Shown here piece after piece: positions 9,038 to 18,900 of a stretch of 64,000 nt of DNA (position 1 is its first letter; every line of letters starts with the position of its first letter). The translations under genes and the position numbers were made by a program. Under the pieces are notes generated by a model. That model ran no database searches. It saw only the letters and a program-made list of their open reading frames with translations, and was not told the DNA's origin. The stretch is from an uncultured Nonlabens sp. (lineage in GTDB: Bacteria; Bacteroidota; Bacteroidia; Flavobacteriales; Flavobacteriaceae), in the NCBI GenBank assembly GCA_947491755.1, contig CANLKV010000001.1, forward strand, positions 372,001 through 436,000, given 5' to 3'.

Positions 9038-10174
9038 ATGAATGCTTCAAAACTTCCTCACGCAGTTCCTTCCATATTTGCACAAATGAGCCAGCTTGCT
9101 GCGCAACATGGTGCTCTTAATTTGTCCCAGGGGTTTCCCAGTTTCAATGCCGCTACAGAACTTAAAAATCTCGCTGCAAATGCTATAATGGAGGACCACA
9201 ATCAATATGCTCCCATGATGGGGATCCCATCGCTGCGCATTGCGATTTCAAGAATGATTCAAGAAGAACATGGTGCTATGTACCATCCTGATCAAGAAAT
9301 TTGTATTACAAACGGTGCCACTCAAGCCATATTTACCGCTTTACAAGCCACTATTTTTAAAGGCGACGAGGTTATAATCTTTACTCCCGCCTATGATTGT
9401 TATGAGCCTGCAATCACGCTGGCTGGCGGTGTGCCTGTTCCCATTCCCATGTCCCTACCCGATTTTAAAATAGATTGGGACCTTGTTAAGAAGGCAATCA
9501 CGTCTAGAACAAAAATGATTGTCATCAACTCGCCGCACAACCCTAGCGGCACATTACTAACTGATGAAGACATGGTGCAACTAGAATCCATTGTAACGCA
9601 TCACAATTTATATGTTTTAAGTGACGAGGTGTATGAGCACATGGTTTTTGATGACCACCAGCACAACAGCGCTTGCCGTTATTTAGGACTTAAGGAGCGC
9701 AGCTTTATTACCGGTAGCTTTGGAAAAACCTTTCATGTAACGGGCTGGAAATTGGGCTATTGTCTAGCTCCAGCATCTATGATGCATGAATTTGTTAAAG
9801 TGCATCAACAGGTAGTTTTTTGTGTGACTCGCCCTTTACAGCACGCTACCGCTCAATACCTCCAGACGCCATCCCATTACCGCGATCTACGGCAGTTTTA
9901 TCAGCGCAAGCGAGATTTATTTCTTCAGCTTATTGAAAACAGTAATTTTGCATTTAAACCGACTCAAAGCAGTTATTTTCAATTGCTGGACTACTCGGCA
10001 ATTAGTGATGATGGTAATATCGCTTTCGCGAAAGCGCTAACTATAAACCATAAAATAGCATCTATCCCTATAAGTGTTTTTATGCAAGGAAAAGATCCCA
10101 AAATGCTGCGTTTCTGTTTTGCAAAAACCGATGAGGAGTTAGTTGCTGCGGCAAAGATTTTAAACGAACTATAA
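9038..10174 (+). CDS. Methionine aminotransferase-like PLP enzyme (class I/II)
   Basis: A 378-residue fold-type I aminotransferase of the kynurenine/glutamine transaminase K branch, like E. coli YbdL. The PLP lysine is K230 in GSFGKTFHVTGWK; NSPHNPSG (about 164-171) and SDEVYE (195-200) are family motifs. The likely reaction is transamination of methionine (or its keto acid with glutamine). The next gene, seven bases downstream, is an omega-amidase of the kind that clears 2-oxoglutaramate made by glutamine transaminases, so the pair fits methionine salvage. Codons for IAFAKA near residues 328-333 are one copy of the dispersed palindrome (10021-10036). Confidence 0.88.
   Translation: MNASKLPHAVPSIFAQMSQLAAQHGALNLSQGFPSFNAATELKNLAANAIMEDHNQYAPMMGIPSLRIAISRMIQEEHGAMYHPDQEICITNGATQAIFTALQATIFKGDEVIIFTPAYDCYEPAITLAGGVPVPIPMSLPDFKIDWDLVKKAITSRTKMIVINSPHNPSGTLLTDEDMVQLESIVTHHNLYVLSDEVYEHMVFDDHQHNSACRYLGLKERSFITGSFGKTFHVTGWKLGYCLAPASMMHEFVKVHQQVVFCVTRPLQHATAQYLQTPSHYRDLRQFYQRKRDLFLQLIENSNFAFKPTQSSYFQLLDYSAISDDGNIAFAKALTINHKIASIPISVFMQGKDPKMLRFCFAKTDEELVAAAKILNEL
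10021..10036. repeat. Dispersed palindrome, copy 4 (in the aminotransferase gene)
   Basis: Perfect consensus, read as AFAKA in frame. Confidence 0.95.
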
Positions 10175-10181
10175 GATTGCT

Positions 10182-10958
10182 ATGCATCAGAATTTAAGAG
10201 TTTCACTTATTCAAACCCAGCTGTTATGGGAAGATCCATCGGCAAATCTTGCTGTGTTTGATGAACAGCTAGCACAATTATACCAACAGACTGATCTTGT
10301 TATTCTACCTGAAATGTTTACTACTGGTTTTTCTATGAGTCCAGAAGGCATTGCATCCACAGAAAGCATCTATGAATGGTTAAAATCACATGCACAAAAT
10401 GGGAATTATGCTATTTATGGTAGTGTGATGTTTGATAAAAAACAAGGGGGCTATGCAAATCGAGGGATTTTTATGAAACCCGACGGGACATACCATCTTT
10501 ATGACAAGCGCCATACTTTTACCCTCGCTGGAGAACATGAGGTGTATGATGCAGGCCAGGCACCCGTTATTGCCGTTTATAAGGACTGGCGCATTAACTT
10601 ACAAATATGCTATGACTTGAGATTTCCTGTTTTTGCAAGGAATACGCAAGACTATGACCTGTTAATATATGTAGCTAACTGGCCAGTGCCGCGCATTAAC
10701 GCCTGGGATGCATTGCTTAAAGCACGAGCAATAGAAAACATGTCCTACTCTATAGGTGTTAATCGCACAGGAGTTGATGGTACTGGCATGGATTACTGCG
10801 GCCATTCTCAAGTCTATGACGTGCTGGGTCATGAGCTACTAGAGCATCCGTGGGAGCAAGCCGGTGTAAAGACTGTCGTTCTGGATAAGGAGCATATCAC
10901 AAACACTCGCAATAAATTGAAGTTCCTAAACGATCGAGATCGATTTACTCTAGCCTAA
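10182..10958 (+). CDS. Nitrilase-family omega-amidase (YafV-like)
   Basis: A 258-residue carbon-nitrogen hydrolase with the full catalytic triad E44 (LPEMFTTGF), K109 (YDKRHTF) and C143 (QICYDLRFP). The short loop pattern and the MFTTGFSM motif fit the YafV/Nit2 omega-amidase branch, which hydrolyses 2-oxoglutaramate or 2-oxosuccinamate to the keto acid and ammonia. It is cotranscribed with the aminotransferase upstream and overlaps the end of the opposing lipoprotein gene by 14 bases. Confidence 0.88.
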   Translation: MHQNLRVSLIQTQLLWEDPSANLAVFDEQLAQLYQQTDLVILPEMFTTGFSMSPEGIASTESIYEWLKSHAQNGNYAIYGSVMFDKKQGGYANRGIFMKPDGTYHLYDKRHTFTLAGEHEVYDAGQAPVIAVYKDWRINLQICYDLRFPVFARNTQDYDLLIYVANWPVPRINAWDALLKARAIENMSYSIGVNRTGVDGTGMDYCGHSQVYDVLGHELLEHPWEQAGVKTVVLDKEHITNTRNKLKFLNDRDRFTLA

Positions 10959-12546
10959 TGTTTGTGATATAATCCCAGTTAGCCTGCAGCGGTATTAAAT
11001 CTGGAAAATAGACCACTTTTTCTGGCTGTTTATTAGAAAGCCAGTCGCCAGGATCGTACCTGCCGTTATCATTCGTATCATAGATAATACGTATGTAATA
11101 TTTATTAGGCTCTAGAAAATCAAAAAGTACCTCGCCGTTGTTACGTGCGGTTTTTGAAGCTACAACATCTAACTTTTCTGTCACTATTTGTACAATTACT
11201 GGCCATTGATCATCGCCTTCCAAAATGACTGGTATGTTCCCTAAATCTGAGGTTGCACTAGTCGTATAGGTATTGACAATAGTATCGTGTGAGTAGCCTA
11301 AAAAGTCAGTTAACGCGCCAGGTAGCAGCTGCAACTCATATCGTTCCTCTGGACGCACATCAAATTCATAGGTCAATACATTGCGCAAGCTGTCCAACCG
11401 CGTTGTAAATGGTGTGGCAAGACTGTCCTTGTTCATCAATCGCATGAGACTTTCATCTACCAGTGCAATAGGTGTGTTGCCTGTAAGTTGTAGTGGTGCA
11501 TTTAATTTAAACTGCCCGTACTTTGAAACCGTCAGGCTGTCGCCATCCATATTTTCTTTTATTCTAACAGTAAGAGTATCTTTAAAAGCCTTATGATTGA
11601 TAGCTAGCACAAGGCTGTCTTGTACTAGCACGGGCTGGTACCAGTATTCCAAGGTATCCTTATCCTCCATTTTTGTAATGCGGCTGCGAGCAATGCGAGA
11701 TTTGTCAACAGGTGTGATATTCATGCTATCCAGCGGCCCGTAGTAACCTATCTGGATGCGATTTTGTGCGACTTGAGTTGCTCTAGCCACTGCTTTATCC
11801 TGTATAGGTTCAAACATTTGTATCTCATAGGTTTTCTCACTGGGCACGGTAATCACCTCGCTTACAAAACCTATCTTATCGCTTTTAGGGTCAAATTTTA
11901 AGTTACTGGACGGCTCTTTTAAAGCCACCATCCGGTAGGAACCAGCCTTTAAATTTTCCATGGTAAAAGTCGTGAGGCTATCGAGCGTATTGACTACATA
12001 GCGAGGTGTTTGTTTATAAATGACCGAGTCTGTGTAGGCGCTGTCTACCTCGTATAACATTACATTTATAAAATCATCTACCTCAAAGTTAAGTGCGTCC
12101 TTAACACTACCCTTTAAATTAAGTGAATCAATAAAAGAGCCCGTACTAAAAACATATTTGTAAAACGGATAAGGATTGCCCTCTGTATGATCCACAATAC
12201 TTTGCCCAAAGTTGAATACGTAGGTCGTGTTCTCTAGCAGTGTATCAGTGATCTCGATAGTCATTTTTTTTGACACACCTCCTAGTGGTTTTATAATAGG
12301 GCGTGTTTTCATGGGTGGCGAGATCACCAGCTGTTTTTGCAGGTCTTCTAATTTGATATACTCATCAAATGTGATCTCAATGACCTGTTTTTTGAAACCC
12401 GTACTGTAATTATCGGGAACGGCGCGCAATACCTCTGGCGGGTTCTCATCAATAGGACCACCGCTAGGCGTTCCACGTTTTGCACATTGCACTAATAGGA
12501 ATGCTATTATTAAAGTAATGAGGTATGTAAAAGCGTTCTTTCTCAC
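10945..12546 (-). CDS. Ig-like domain lipoprotein
   Basis: A 533-residue Bacteroidetes lipoprotein. The N-terminus ends in a lipobox (FLLVQC, cysteine at residue 21). Next comes a bacterial Ig-like (Big_5/SbsA type) domain with PPEVLRAVPD and IEITFDEYIKL (about residues 35-125). The remaining 400 residues are beta-rich, with a carboxypeptidase-regulatory-like segment near the end (FLEPNKYYIRIIYDTNDNGRYDPGDW). It starts with GTG; no ATG is available nearby. It is probably anchored to the outer membrane and of unknown function. comF lies just upstream on the same strand. Confidence 0.8.
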   Translation of the reverse strand: MRKNAFTYLITLIIAFLLVQCAKRGTPSGGPIDENPPEVLRAVPDNYSTGFKKQVIEITFDEYIKLEDLQKQLVISPPMKTRPIIKPLGGVSKKMTIEITDTLLENTTYVFNFGQSIVDHTEGNPYPFYKYVFSTGSFIDSLNLKGSVKDALNFEVDDFINVMLYEVDSAYTDSVIYKQTPRYVVNTLDSLTTFTMENLKAGSYRMVALKEPSSNLKFDPKSDKIGFVSEVITVPSEKTYEIQMFEPIQDKAVARATQVAQNRIQIGYYGPLDSMNITPVDKSRIARSRITKMEDKDTLEYWYQPVLVQDSLVLAINHKAFKDTLTVRIKENMDGDSLTVSKYGQFKLNAPLQLTGNTPIALVDESLMRLMNKDSLATPFTTRLDSLRNVLTYEFDVRPEERYELQLLPGALTDFLGYSHDTIVNTYTTSATSDLGNIPVILEGDDQWPVIVQIVTEKLDVVASKTARNNGEVLFDFLEPNKYYIRIIYDTNDNGRYDPGDWLSNKQPEKVVYFPDLIPLQANWDYITNIRLE

Positions 12547-12578
12547 GTTGTATAAAAGCCTGCAAGTTACTAGATATT

Positions 12579-13265
12579 TTAAACTGATATACCCATTGTA
12601 GCAATAGAAATACGTGTATTAGCAACTTGTTGTAGGGCCCTAGTGCATAAAGTGAGAGTTGTACCTGTGGTTACCACATCATCAACCAGTAGAATATGTA
12701 ATCCAGGCTCAAAAGCTTCGGTTATTTGATAAGGCGACTGTGACTCGTCACTGCGTTGTCGTTGATTCAACTGCGCCTGTTTAATGGTGTTACGGGTTTT
12801 TGTTAGTACGCTTTCGCGAAAGCGAACTCCCAGACCTGCTGCAATACATTTACCGAATTGTGTTGTTTGATTGTAACCACGTTTACGTTTTCTTTTAGGA
12901 TGCACCGGAACTCCTACCACCATGTCAACATCTTTAAAACGCTCATCATCACACATTAAACTGCCTATCCACTTTCCTAAAAACAAACCTATTTGCTCCT
13001 GTTGCTGGTATTTAAGAGCGTGAACCAGGCGCTGCACCGTTCCCACCTTTTCATAATAAAGCAAACTAGTGCAATGCTCGATAGCAACACGAGCATAAAA
13101 CAATTGACTCATTTTATCGTTATGCATGAGATCATGGTAAGCTACTGGCAAGTTAACACGGCAGGCAACGCATATAGTCTGCTCGTTATCTAGCAGTGTA
13201 ACGCCGCAACCTGTGCAGGTTTCTGGATAAAAAAGATGTATAAAATCCTGTACCAGGGATCGCAT
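12579..13265 (-). CDS. comF: ComF family phosphoribosyltransferase-like protein
   Basis: About 228 residues counted from the ATG whose complement is at 13263-13265 (MRSLVQDFIHLFYPETCTGC). The longer frame to 13346 would run into the opposite-strand gene at 13306 and lacks family similarity. A zinc-binding cysteine set is at the N-terminus (CTGC ... CVAC), and the PRPP-loop motif LLVDDVVTTGTTL is near the C-terminus. ComF proteins take part in natural transformation (single-strand DNA uptake or recombination) in several bacteria. The residues VRFRESV are encoded by a copy of the dispersed palindrome at 12809-12824. Confidence 0.88.
   Translation of the reverse strand: MRSLVQDFIHLFYPETCTGCGVTLLDNEQTICVACRVNLPVAYHDLMHNDKMSQLFYARVAIEHCTSLLYYEKVGTVQRLVHALKYQQQEQIGLFLGKWIGSLMCDDERFKDVDMVVGVPVHPKRKRKRGYNQTTQFGKCIAAGLGVRFRESVLTKTRNTIKQAQLNQRQRSDESQSPYQITEAFEPGLHILLVDDVVTTGTTLTLCTRALQQVANTRISIATMGISV
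12805..12828. repeat. Dispersed palindrome, copy 5 (in comF)
   Basis: Consensus core at 12809-12824, read as RFRES on the minus strand. The 24-base stretch is identical to copy 3, including the unequal arms. Confidence 0.95.
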
Positions 13266-13305
13266 AAATAGTATAGATTTAACCTCATTAAATATAATCA
13301 TCCCG

Positions 13306-14187
13306 ATGGCATCATCCCAAGACAATCGTTTTCTCAAGGTTTTCATAGCTATATTAATCGCTTTGCTCCTTTTACTTTCTTACTGGTCTTACACTACCTA
13401 TCAAGAAAATGAAGCTATAAAAGATGATCTAACTATTGAGAAAACTCGAATCGAGAAGGAGCTAGACAATATCTCATTAGAATATGCGGCTCAAATTGAT
13501 AAGGGCAATTTGCTCAATAACGAGTTAATTGATGCACGCGAGCGCATTATCAGGCTGCGTGATAGTGTGGTCCGTCTAGAAGGAAGCGTCGCTGTGATGG
13601 CACGACTGCGCAAAGAACTGGGTCGCATCAAAGAAGAACGTGCGGCACTCAACGCAAGGATTGTAGAGCTAGAAGAAAACAACAATTATCTATTGCGCGT
13701 TAATGACAGTACACTGGCAAAACTCAATGAAGAAATTATAAAAAGCGAGATGCAAACAGAAACGGTAGCGGCGCTCAATAAAAATATTAAAGAAGCGGCT
13801 ACCCTTATCCCGACTAATTTAAAGACTGAGGGCGTTATCCTGCGACGGTCTGGAAAGCAAATCATTAATGACAGGGCGAGTCGTGTGGACGATTTGAAAG
13901 TATGTTTTACCCTACCAGAAAACGCGCTAGCTACTCAAGGAATCAATCAGTTTTATTTACAGGTCATAAATCCCGAGAATAATGTGATGGGTGCTGGTAA
14001 AACAGTAAACTTTGACGAGCAAACGCTTACCTACTCATCCATTATTACTTTTAAATACAGCGGTAAAGAACTAGACATCTGTGAATTATTAAATGCCAAT
14101 AAAGACAGGATTGTAAAGGGTGCTTACCGCATCAATTTATACAAGGGCGCCATACGTGTGGGAAGCACTAGCGTAAGTTTTAAATAA
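13306..14187 (+). CDS. Inner-membrane coiled-coil protein of unknown function
   Basis: A 293-residue protein with one N-terminal transmembrane helix (about residues 9-29), then a long charged coiled coil (about 33-155, rich in E, K, L and R heptads), then a beta-rich C-terminal domain (about 170-293) ending RVGSTSVSFK. It resembles a conserved Flavobacteriaceae family sometimes mislabelled as a chromosome partitioning protein; there is no ATPase motif to support that. It diverges from comF with a gap of 40 bases. The role may be envelope scaffolding, but that is only a guess. Confidence 0.65.
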   Translation: MASSQDNRFLKVFIAILIALLLLLSYWSYTTYQENEAIKDDLTIEKTRIEKELDNISLEYAAQIDKGNLLNNELIDARERIIRLRDSVVRLEGSVAVMARLRKELGRIKEERAALNARIVELEENNNYLLRVNDSTLAKLNEEIIKSEMQTETVAALNKNIKEAATLIPTNLKTEGVILRRSGKQIINDRASRVDDLKVCFTLPENALATQGINQFYLQVINPENNVMGAGKTVNFDEQTLTYSSIITFKYSGKELDICELLNANKDRIVKGAYRINLYKGAIRVGSTSVSFK

Positions 14188-14315
14188 GATATACTTTATT
14201 ACATCAGATATAGAGAAAGGTTTGCGGTTCATGGTTTGCAAGTGCTTTTTTTTGAAGTGAACTTATCTACCTACTTTATTGCCTATAAACACGCTGCGTT
14301 ATAGCTGCCTTTTTT

Positions 14316-14323
14316 TACTTTTG
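14316..14323 (+). promoter_or_regulatory. -7 promoter element of glyS
   Basis: TACTTTTG matches TAnnTTTG and ends five bases before the glyS ATG at 14329. A start 6-8 bases downstream would give a leaderless or nearly leaderless mRNA. No clear -33 TTG is seen. Confidence 0.5.
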
Positions 14324-14328
14324 CAGCT

Positions 14329-15873
14329 ATGGCAAATAACGATCAAGATCAGTTTAAAAAGGTACTCTCTCATGCAAAAGAGTACGGGTATGTTTTTCAA
14401 TCCAGTGAAATCTATGATGGCCTGCAGGCCGTTTATGACTATGGACAAAACGGCGTAGAGCTCAAAAAAAATATACGTGAGTACTGGTGGCAAGCAATGA
14501 CGCAACTCAACCAGGACATTGTCGGTATTGATGCGGCAATATTTATGCACCCTACCACATGGAAGGCATCTGGACACGTGGACGCCTTTAACGATCCATT
14601 GATTGATAACAAAGATTCTAAAAAACGCTACCGTGCGGATGTTCTGGTAGAGGATTATTGTGAGAAACACCTGCAAAAAGCTAACAAGGAGATTGAGAAA
14701 GCGGCCAAGCGTTTTGGAGATAATTTTGATGCAGCATTATATGCCGAAACTAATCCACGTGTGGTGGGTTATATGAAAAAAGCAACAGAGCCTACAGCAA
14801 GACTAGCTGCATTGTTAGAAAAAGAAGATCTCGCTGGTGTAAAGGCCTTAATTGAAGAGCTGGATATTGCTGACCCAGATACTGGATCAAAAAACTGGAC
14901 AGATGTGCGTCAGTTCAATCTAATGTTTGGCACAAAACTAGGCGCAAGCGCAGACACAGCAACTGATCTTTATTTGAGACCAGAAACTGCTCAAGGAATT
15001 TTTGTAAACTTTTTAAACGTTCAAAAAACCGGCCGCATGAAGATCCCATTTGGGATCGCACAAACAGGAAAGGCCTTTAGGAATGAGATTGTGGCGCGAC
15101 AGTTTATATTCCGCCAGCGTGAATTTGAGCAGATGGAGATGCAATATTTTGTAAAACCAGGCACAGAGCTGGAGTGGTTTGAGGTATGGAAAGAAAAACG
15201 CATGTCATGGCATAATTCCTTAGGACTGGGGACAGAGAATTATCGTTTTCACGACCACGAAAAACTAGCACATTATGCAAATGCGGCTACAGATATTGAG
15301 TATAATTTCCCGTTTGGTTTTAAAGAATTAGAAGGGATTCATTCTAGAACTGATTTTGATCTGAAAGCCCATGAGGAGCACAGCGGTAAAAAACTGCAAT
15401 TCTTTGATCATGAGGAAAATAAAAACTATGTCCCTTATGTAATTGAGACTTCTATAGGGCTCGATAGGATGTTTCTTGCAGTATTCTCTTCTTCCTTGAT
15501 AGATGAGACCTTAGAGGACGGATCAGAAAGAACTGTGCTTAAAATACCAGCCGTTTTAGCTCCTGTCAAAGCAGCTATTTTGCCATTACTTAAGAAAGAT
15601 GGCTTGCCAGAAATCGCTCATGCAATCATTGACGATCTTAAATGGTCCATGAAAGTACAATACGATGAAAAAGATGCCATAGGTCGCCGTTATAGACGTC
15701 AGGATGCTAATGGCACCCCATACTGTGTAACTATTGACCATGATACAAAAGAGGATCAAGCCGTGACCGTGCGTAATCGCGATACCATGGAGCAAGAGCG
15801 CGTCGCTATTAAAGATCTAAAAAACTATTTAGAAAAGCGTGTAGCCATGAGTGAGTGGCTCAAAAAAATATAG
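14329..15873 (+). CDS. glyS: Glycine--tRNA ligase
   Basis: A 514-residue class II aminoacyl-tRNA synthetase of the dimeric (eukaryote/archaea-like) type used by Bacteroidetes. Motif 2 lies in GKAFRNEIVARQFIFRQREF (about 244-263), motif 3 in IGLDRMFLAVF near 382-392, and the C-terminal anticodon-binding domain follows (APVKAAILPLL and after). It charges tRNA-Gly. The glyQ/glyS tetrameric form is not present here. It stands alone and converges on the large outer-membrane gene. Confidence 0.95.
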   Translation: MANNDQDQFKKVLSHAKEYGYVFQSSEIYDGLQAVYDYGQNGVELKKNIREYWWQAMTQLNQDIVGIDAAIFMHPTTWKASGHVDAFNDPLIDNKDSKKRYRADVLVEDYCEKHLQKANKEIEKAAKRFGDNFDAALYAETNPRVVGYMKKATEPTARLAALLEKEDLAGVKALIEELDIADPDTGSKNWTDVRQFNLMFGTKLGASADTATDLYLRPETAQGIFVNFLNVQKTGRMKIPFGIAQTGKAFRNEIVARQFIFRQREFEQMEMQYFVKPGTELEWFEVWKEKRMSWHNSLGLGTENYRFHDHEKLAHYANAATDIEYNFPFGFKELEGIHSRTDFDLKAHEEHSGKKLQFFDHEENKNYVPYVIETSIGLDRMFLAVFSSSLIDETLEDGSERTVLKIPAVLAPVKAAILPLLKKDGLPEIAHAIIDDLKWSMKVQYDEKDAIGRRYRRQDANGTPYCVTIDHDTKEDQAVTVRNRDTMEQERVAIKDLKNYLEKRVAMSEWLKKI

Positions 15874-15912
15874 GTCTTACAAGGTTCCATTACTTTAAAT
15901 TGAAAGGTTCTT

Positions 15913-18900
15913 TTAAAAGTAAGCCTTCAATTGTACACTACCTGTATGTACCGTACGGGCACTTTCTGAATTGCGACCGCTATAACTCAGGTTTAAATCT
16001 ATAAAACTGGTCACTTTTTTCTGCAGCAGCAGGTTCCATGTCAGGTTTTGTCCAGGCTGTAGACCCTCTAGCATTTGGAAGCCAACGGGTGAGAAAGCTT
16101 GACCTTCAAAATCATTATTGATATAACGCAGCTCGCTATTGACCGCATATTTTTGACCACGATTAAAATTCCACGCAATGCCCAGATTGTGCTGATTGAG
16201 CCGGGCCGCGTCGTTGATCTGGTTGTCCTTTTGCTGCCACTCATAAAATAAATCCACCCGGTTACTATCGCCGTACAAATAGGAAAACTGTGGTTTAAGC
16301 AACTGCTCTGTAATTTTAAAATTACGATTGATAAAGTTCTCACTACGGCTAGCATTAAAGCCCGTTGCGCCATTGAACGTAAGCAGCCAGCTTTCTTGTA
16401 TTTTGTGTAAAAAATTGATTTGATGACTTTCGATCTCACTCTCAATGCTGCCTATACTTTGCAGGTTTTCTGTACTGGTGCTTAGGTACGTATAATTAGT
16501 CGTGTAGCGTTGTTTGCCTCTATTAAAAAACAGACTGTTTCTAAAACTCAAATTCAATCCCAGTTGATCTCCATTTGTGTCAAATGGATTTAAATTAAAG
16601 CGCTCTCCACGACGTTCTGCCTGGCGGTCTATTAGATAGCTGGTTTGATTGTAAAACTGTGATAAAAACCGCTTTAAACCGTTCTCGCTTGACCAAGAGA
16701 TAGGATTAAGCGTAAGGGTCTGGCTAAATTTATTTTGATGAATGGGAATGAAAATTTGATTGGGTAGCAAGATGCGTACATACCGCGCCTGATCTTGAAA
16801 TTGTGCCACCTCAAATTCATTAAGATCCTGGATGCCATCATTATTATAATCGATCCAGGTAAATGTTCCCTGGCCAGGATTCACTTCCAGATAGGTAAAA
16901 TCTTGTCGCGGTAGTGTCCCACTATTAGTCTCATAGGTGGTATTGAACATCAATTTGTTGTCAAATAGTTTTTGAGCATATAACACCCGACTATTGAACG
17001 ATACCTCGTCGTCCACTCCTGCTTCTGCACTGCTCAAGCGGCGGTAATTTGCAAAAACTTGCAAGCTTGATTGGACACTTTTTACTAGTTGTGATCGAAC
17101 AAAATAAGTGGTAGAATGATTAACCCGTTGCAAATTATTTGCTCGCAAGCTATCATTGACCCGACTGCGATAGCCAGCCTCTACATATACACCAGTAGAA
17201 TCGCCGCGACCCACATACACCTCATAAGCGGTAAATCGCTGTGATATAGGAGTAAATTCTTCTGTAACCACATCCCTTTGCTCATTACTTTCATAATCTA
17301 TGCGTGCTCCCACCCAGTGGTTGCTAAAACCTTTGACCACTTGAGCATCTGCTCTACTAAAAGTTGATTGCTGTGTGGTAGAGTTAGTAGAAAGTACGCT
17401 TCCGCGGAAGCGTGACAACCATCCACTCCCCTGCACACGACCGGCCAGATTGTGTCGATTACCTCTATAACGATCTGTAAATTCTAAGTATTGAAATGCA
17501 TAGTTTAATGCGAGCGTGCTATCCCTGCGGTAATTGATCGCAGCTGTATTGAACAGTTGATTACCAGCGGTGCTCTCTAGATTCCAATCCCGATTAAATT
17601 CTATATTATACACGCGTTCTACATTGCGAAAATCAGATTGAATGTAATCTGTATCTACAGATAAATCCAGCGTTTGTGTGCTGTCACGCTGCAATAACTG
17701 TTGACGTATGGCAAGTTTTGCAGCAATTCCAGAATTATCAGAATCATCTAGTCCAGAAAATCTATTGAGGTCGTTATTACTAGCGGCAATTTCTGTGATA
17801 ATAGTAGTATTCACAGCAGGTTGATAGGAGGCTTTCAATCCTGCAATGGTTAGAATTTCTGGCGCAAATAGCTGAATAACCGGCTCAAAATCTCCCTGAG
17901 GAATCCCATTGACCGGCTCCCGATATTCATAAATATTTGATATCGCCTGATCATCTATTAGTACATAGTTGCCTTGATTGATACCTACAAAAGTAAATCT
18001 AACATTAAACAACTGTGCCTGCGGATTTTGTGAAAAAACAAACCGCGGCACACCATTAATAAATTGCTGCTCGTACTGTATGCGGTTTTCTGAAAAATCT
18101 GCAGGTACCGCACTAGCAGCCAGCGCTAGGGAGGAATCGTCTCCTGCTGCCGTAAGCACAGCAACTTGATCTTCATTTAAATCTTGCTGCAGTGGTTGGT
18201 TTTTTGCATCACTCTCTGTGTATGCATAGGCATCTACTGATAATTTATCATTTTTAAATCCGCCGTTTGCATAACCCACAAATCGAGTATAGTTGCGCTC
18301 GCTATATTGATATTCGATAGAAATACGCATCTCGCTTGTGATGGGAAATGTAGGGTTAAAGCGTACCTCACCTGCATTGTAATCAATAATATAATCTGCA
18401 TTTTCACCCCTAGTTAATTGTATACCGTTGACATAAACACGCTCGCTACCAGAAATTATTAAGATAAATAGTTCCCCTTGCTGTCCCACGAGCTTGTAGG
18501 GCCCCTGATTGCCTTCTTGACCTGTAAACCTTGTGGTATTGAATGTGCCTCGCACTAATGCGCCCGCCGCACCCACATATGTTTGAGAATCATCCCCAGA
18601 AAAATTAACCAGTCCAGTAATTCCTTGTACTCTTTTTGTAAAGTTATTAAACTGATAACCGGTTTGTTGCAAATCCACGTCGCCCGCTCTAATAGTCCAG
18701 TCATCGCTGTAGAGTTCTATAAATATCTGATCAAATTCATCCAGCCGCTGGGCATATCCATTTTGTGTTTGGGGGACATTTGCATCCTGTATGCTCGCCC
18801 TTATCGATACTTTATCAGATAGGCGTCCTGTAATGCGCAAATCAAGCTCAGAATCCACCACGCTGTTTTGATTATTACCCGCACGCAATCCACGCGTAAT

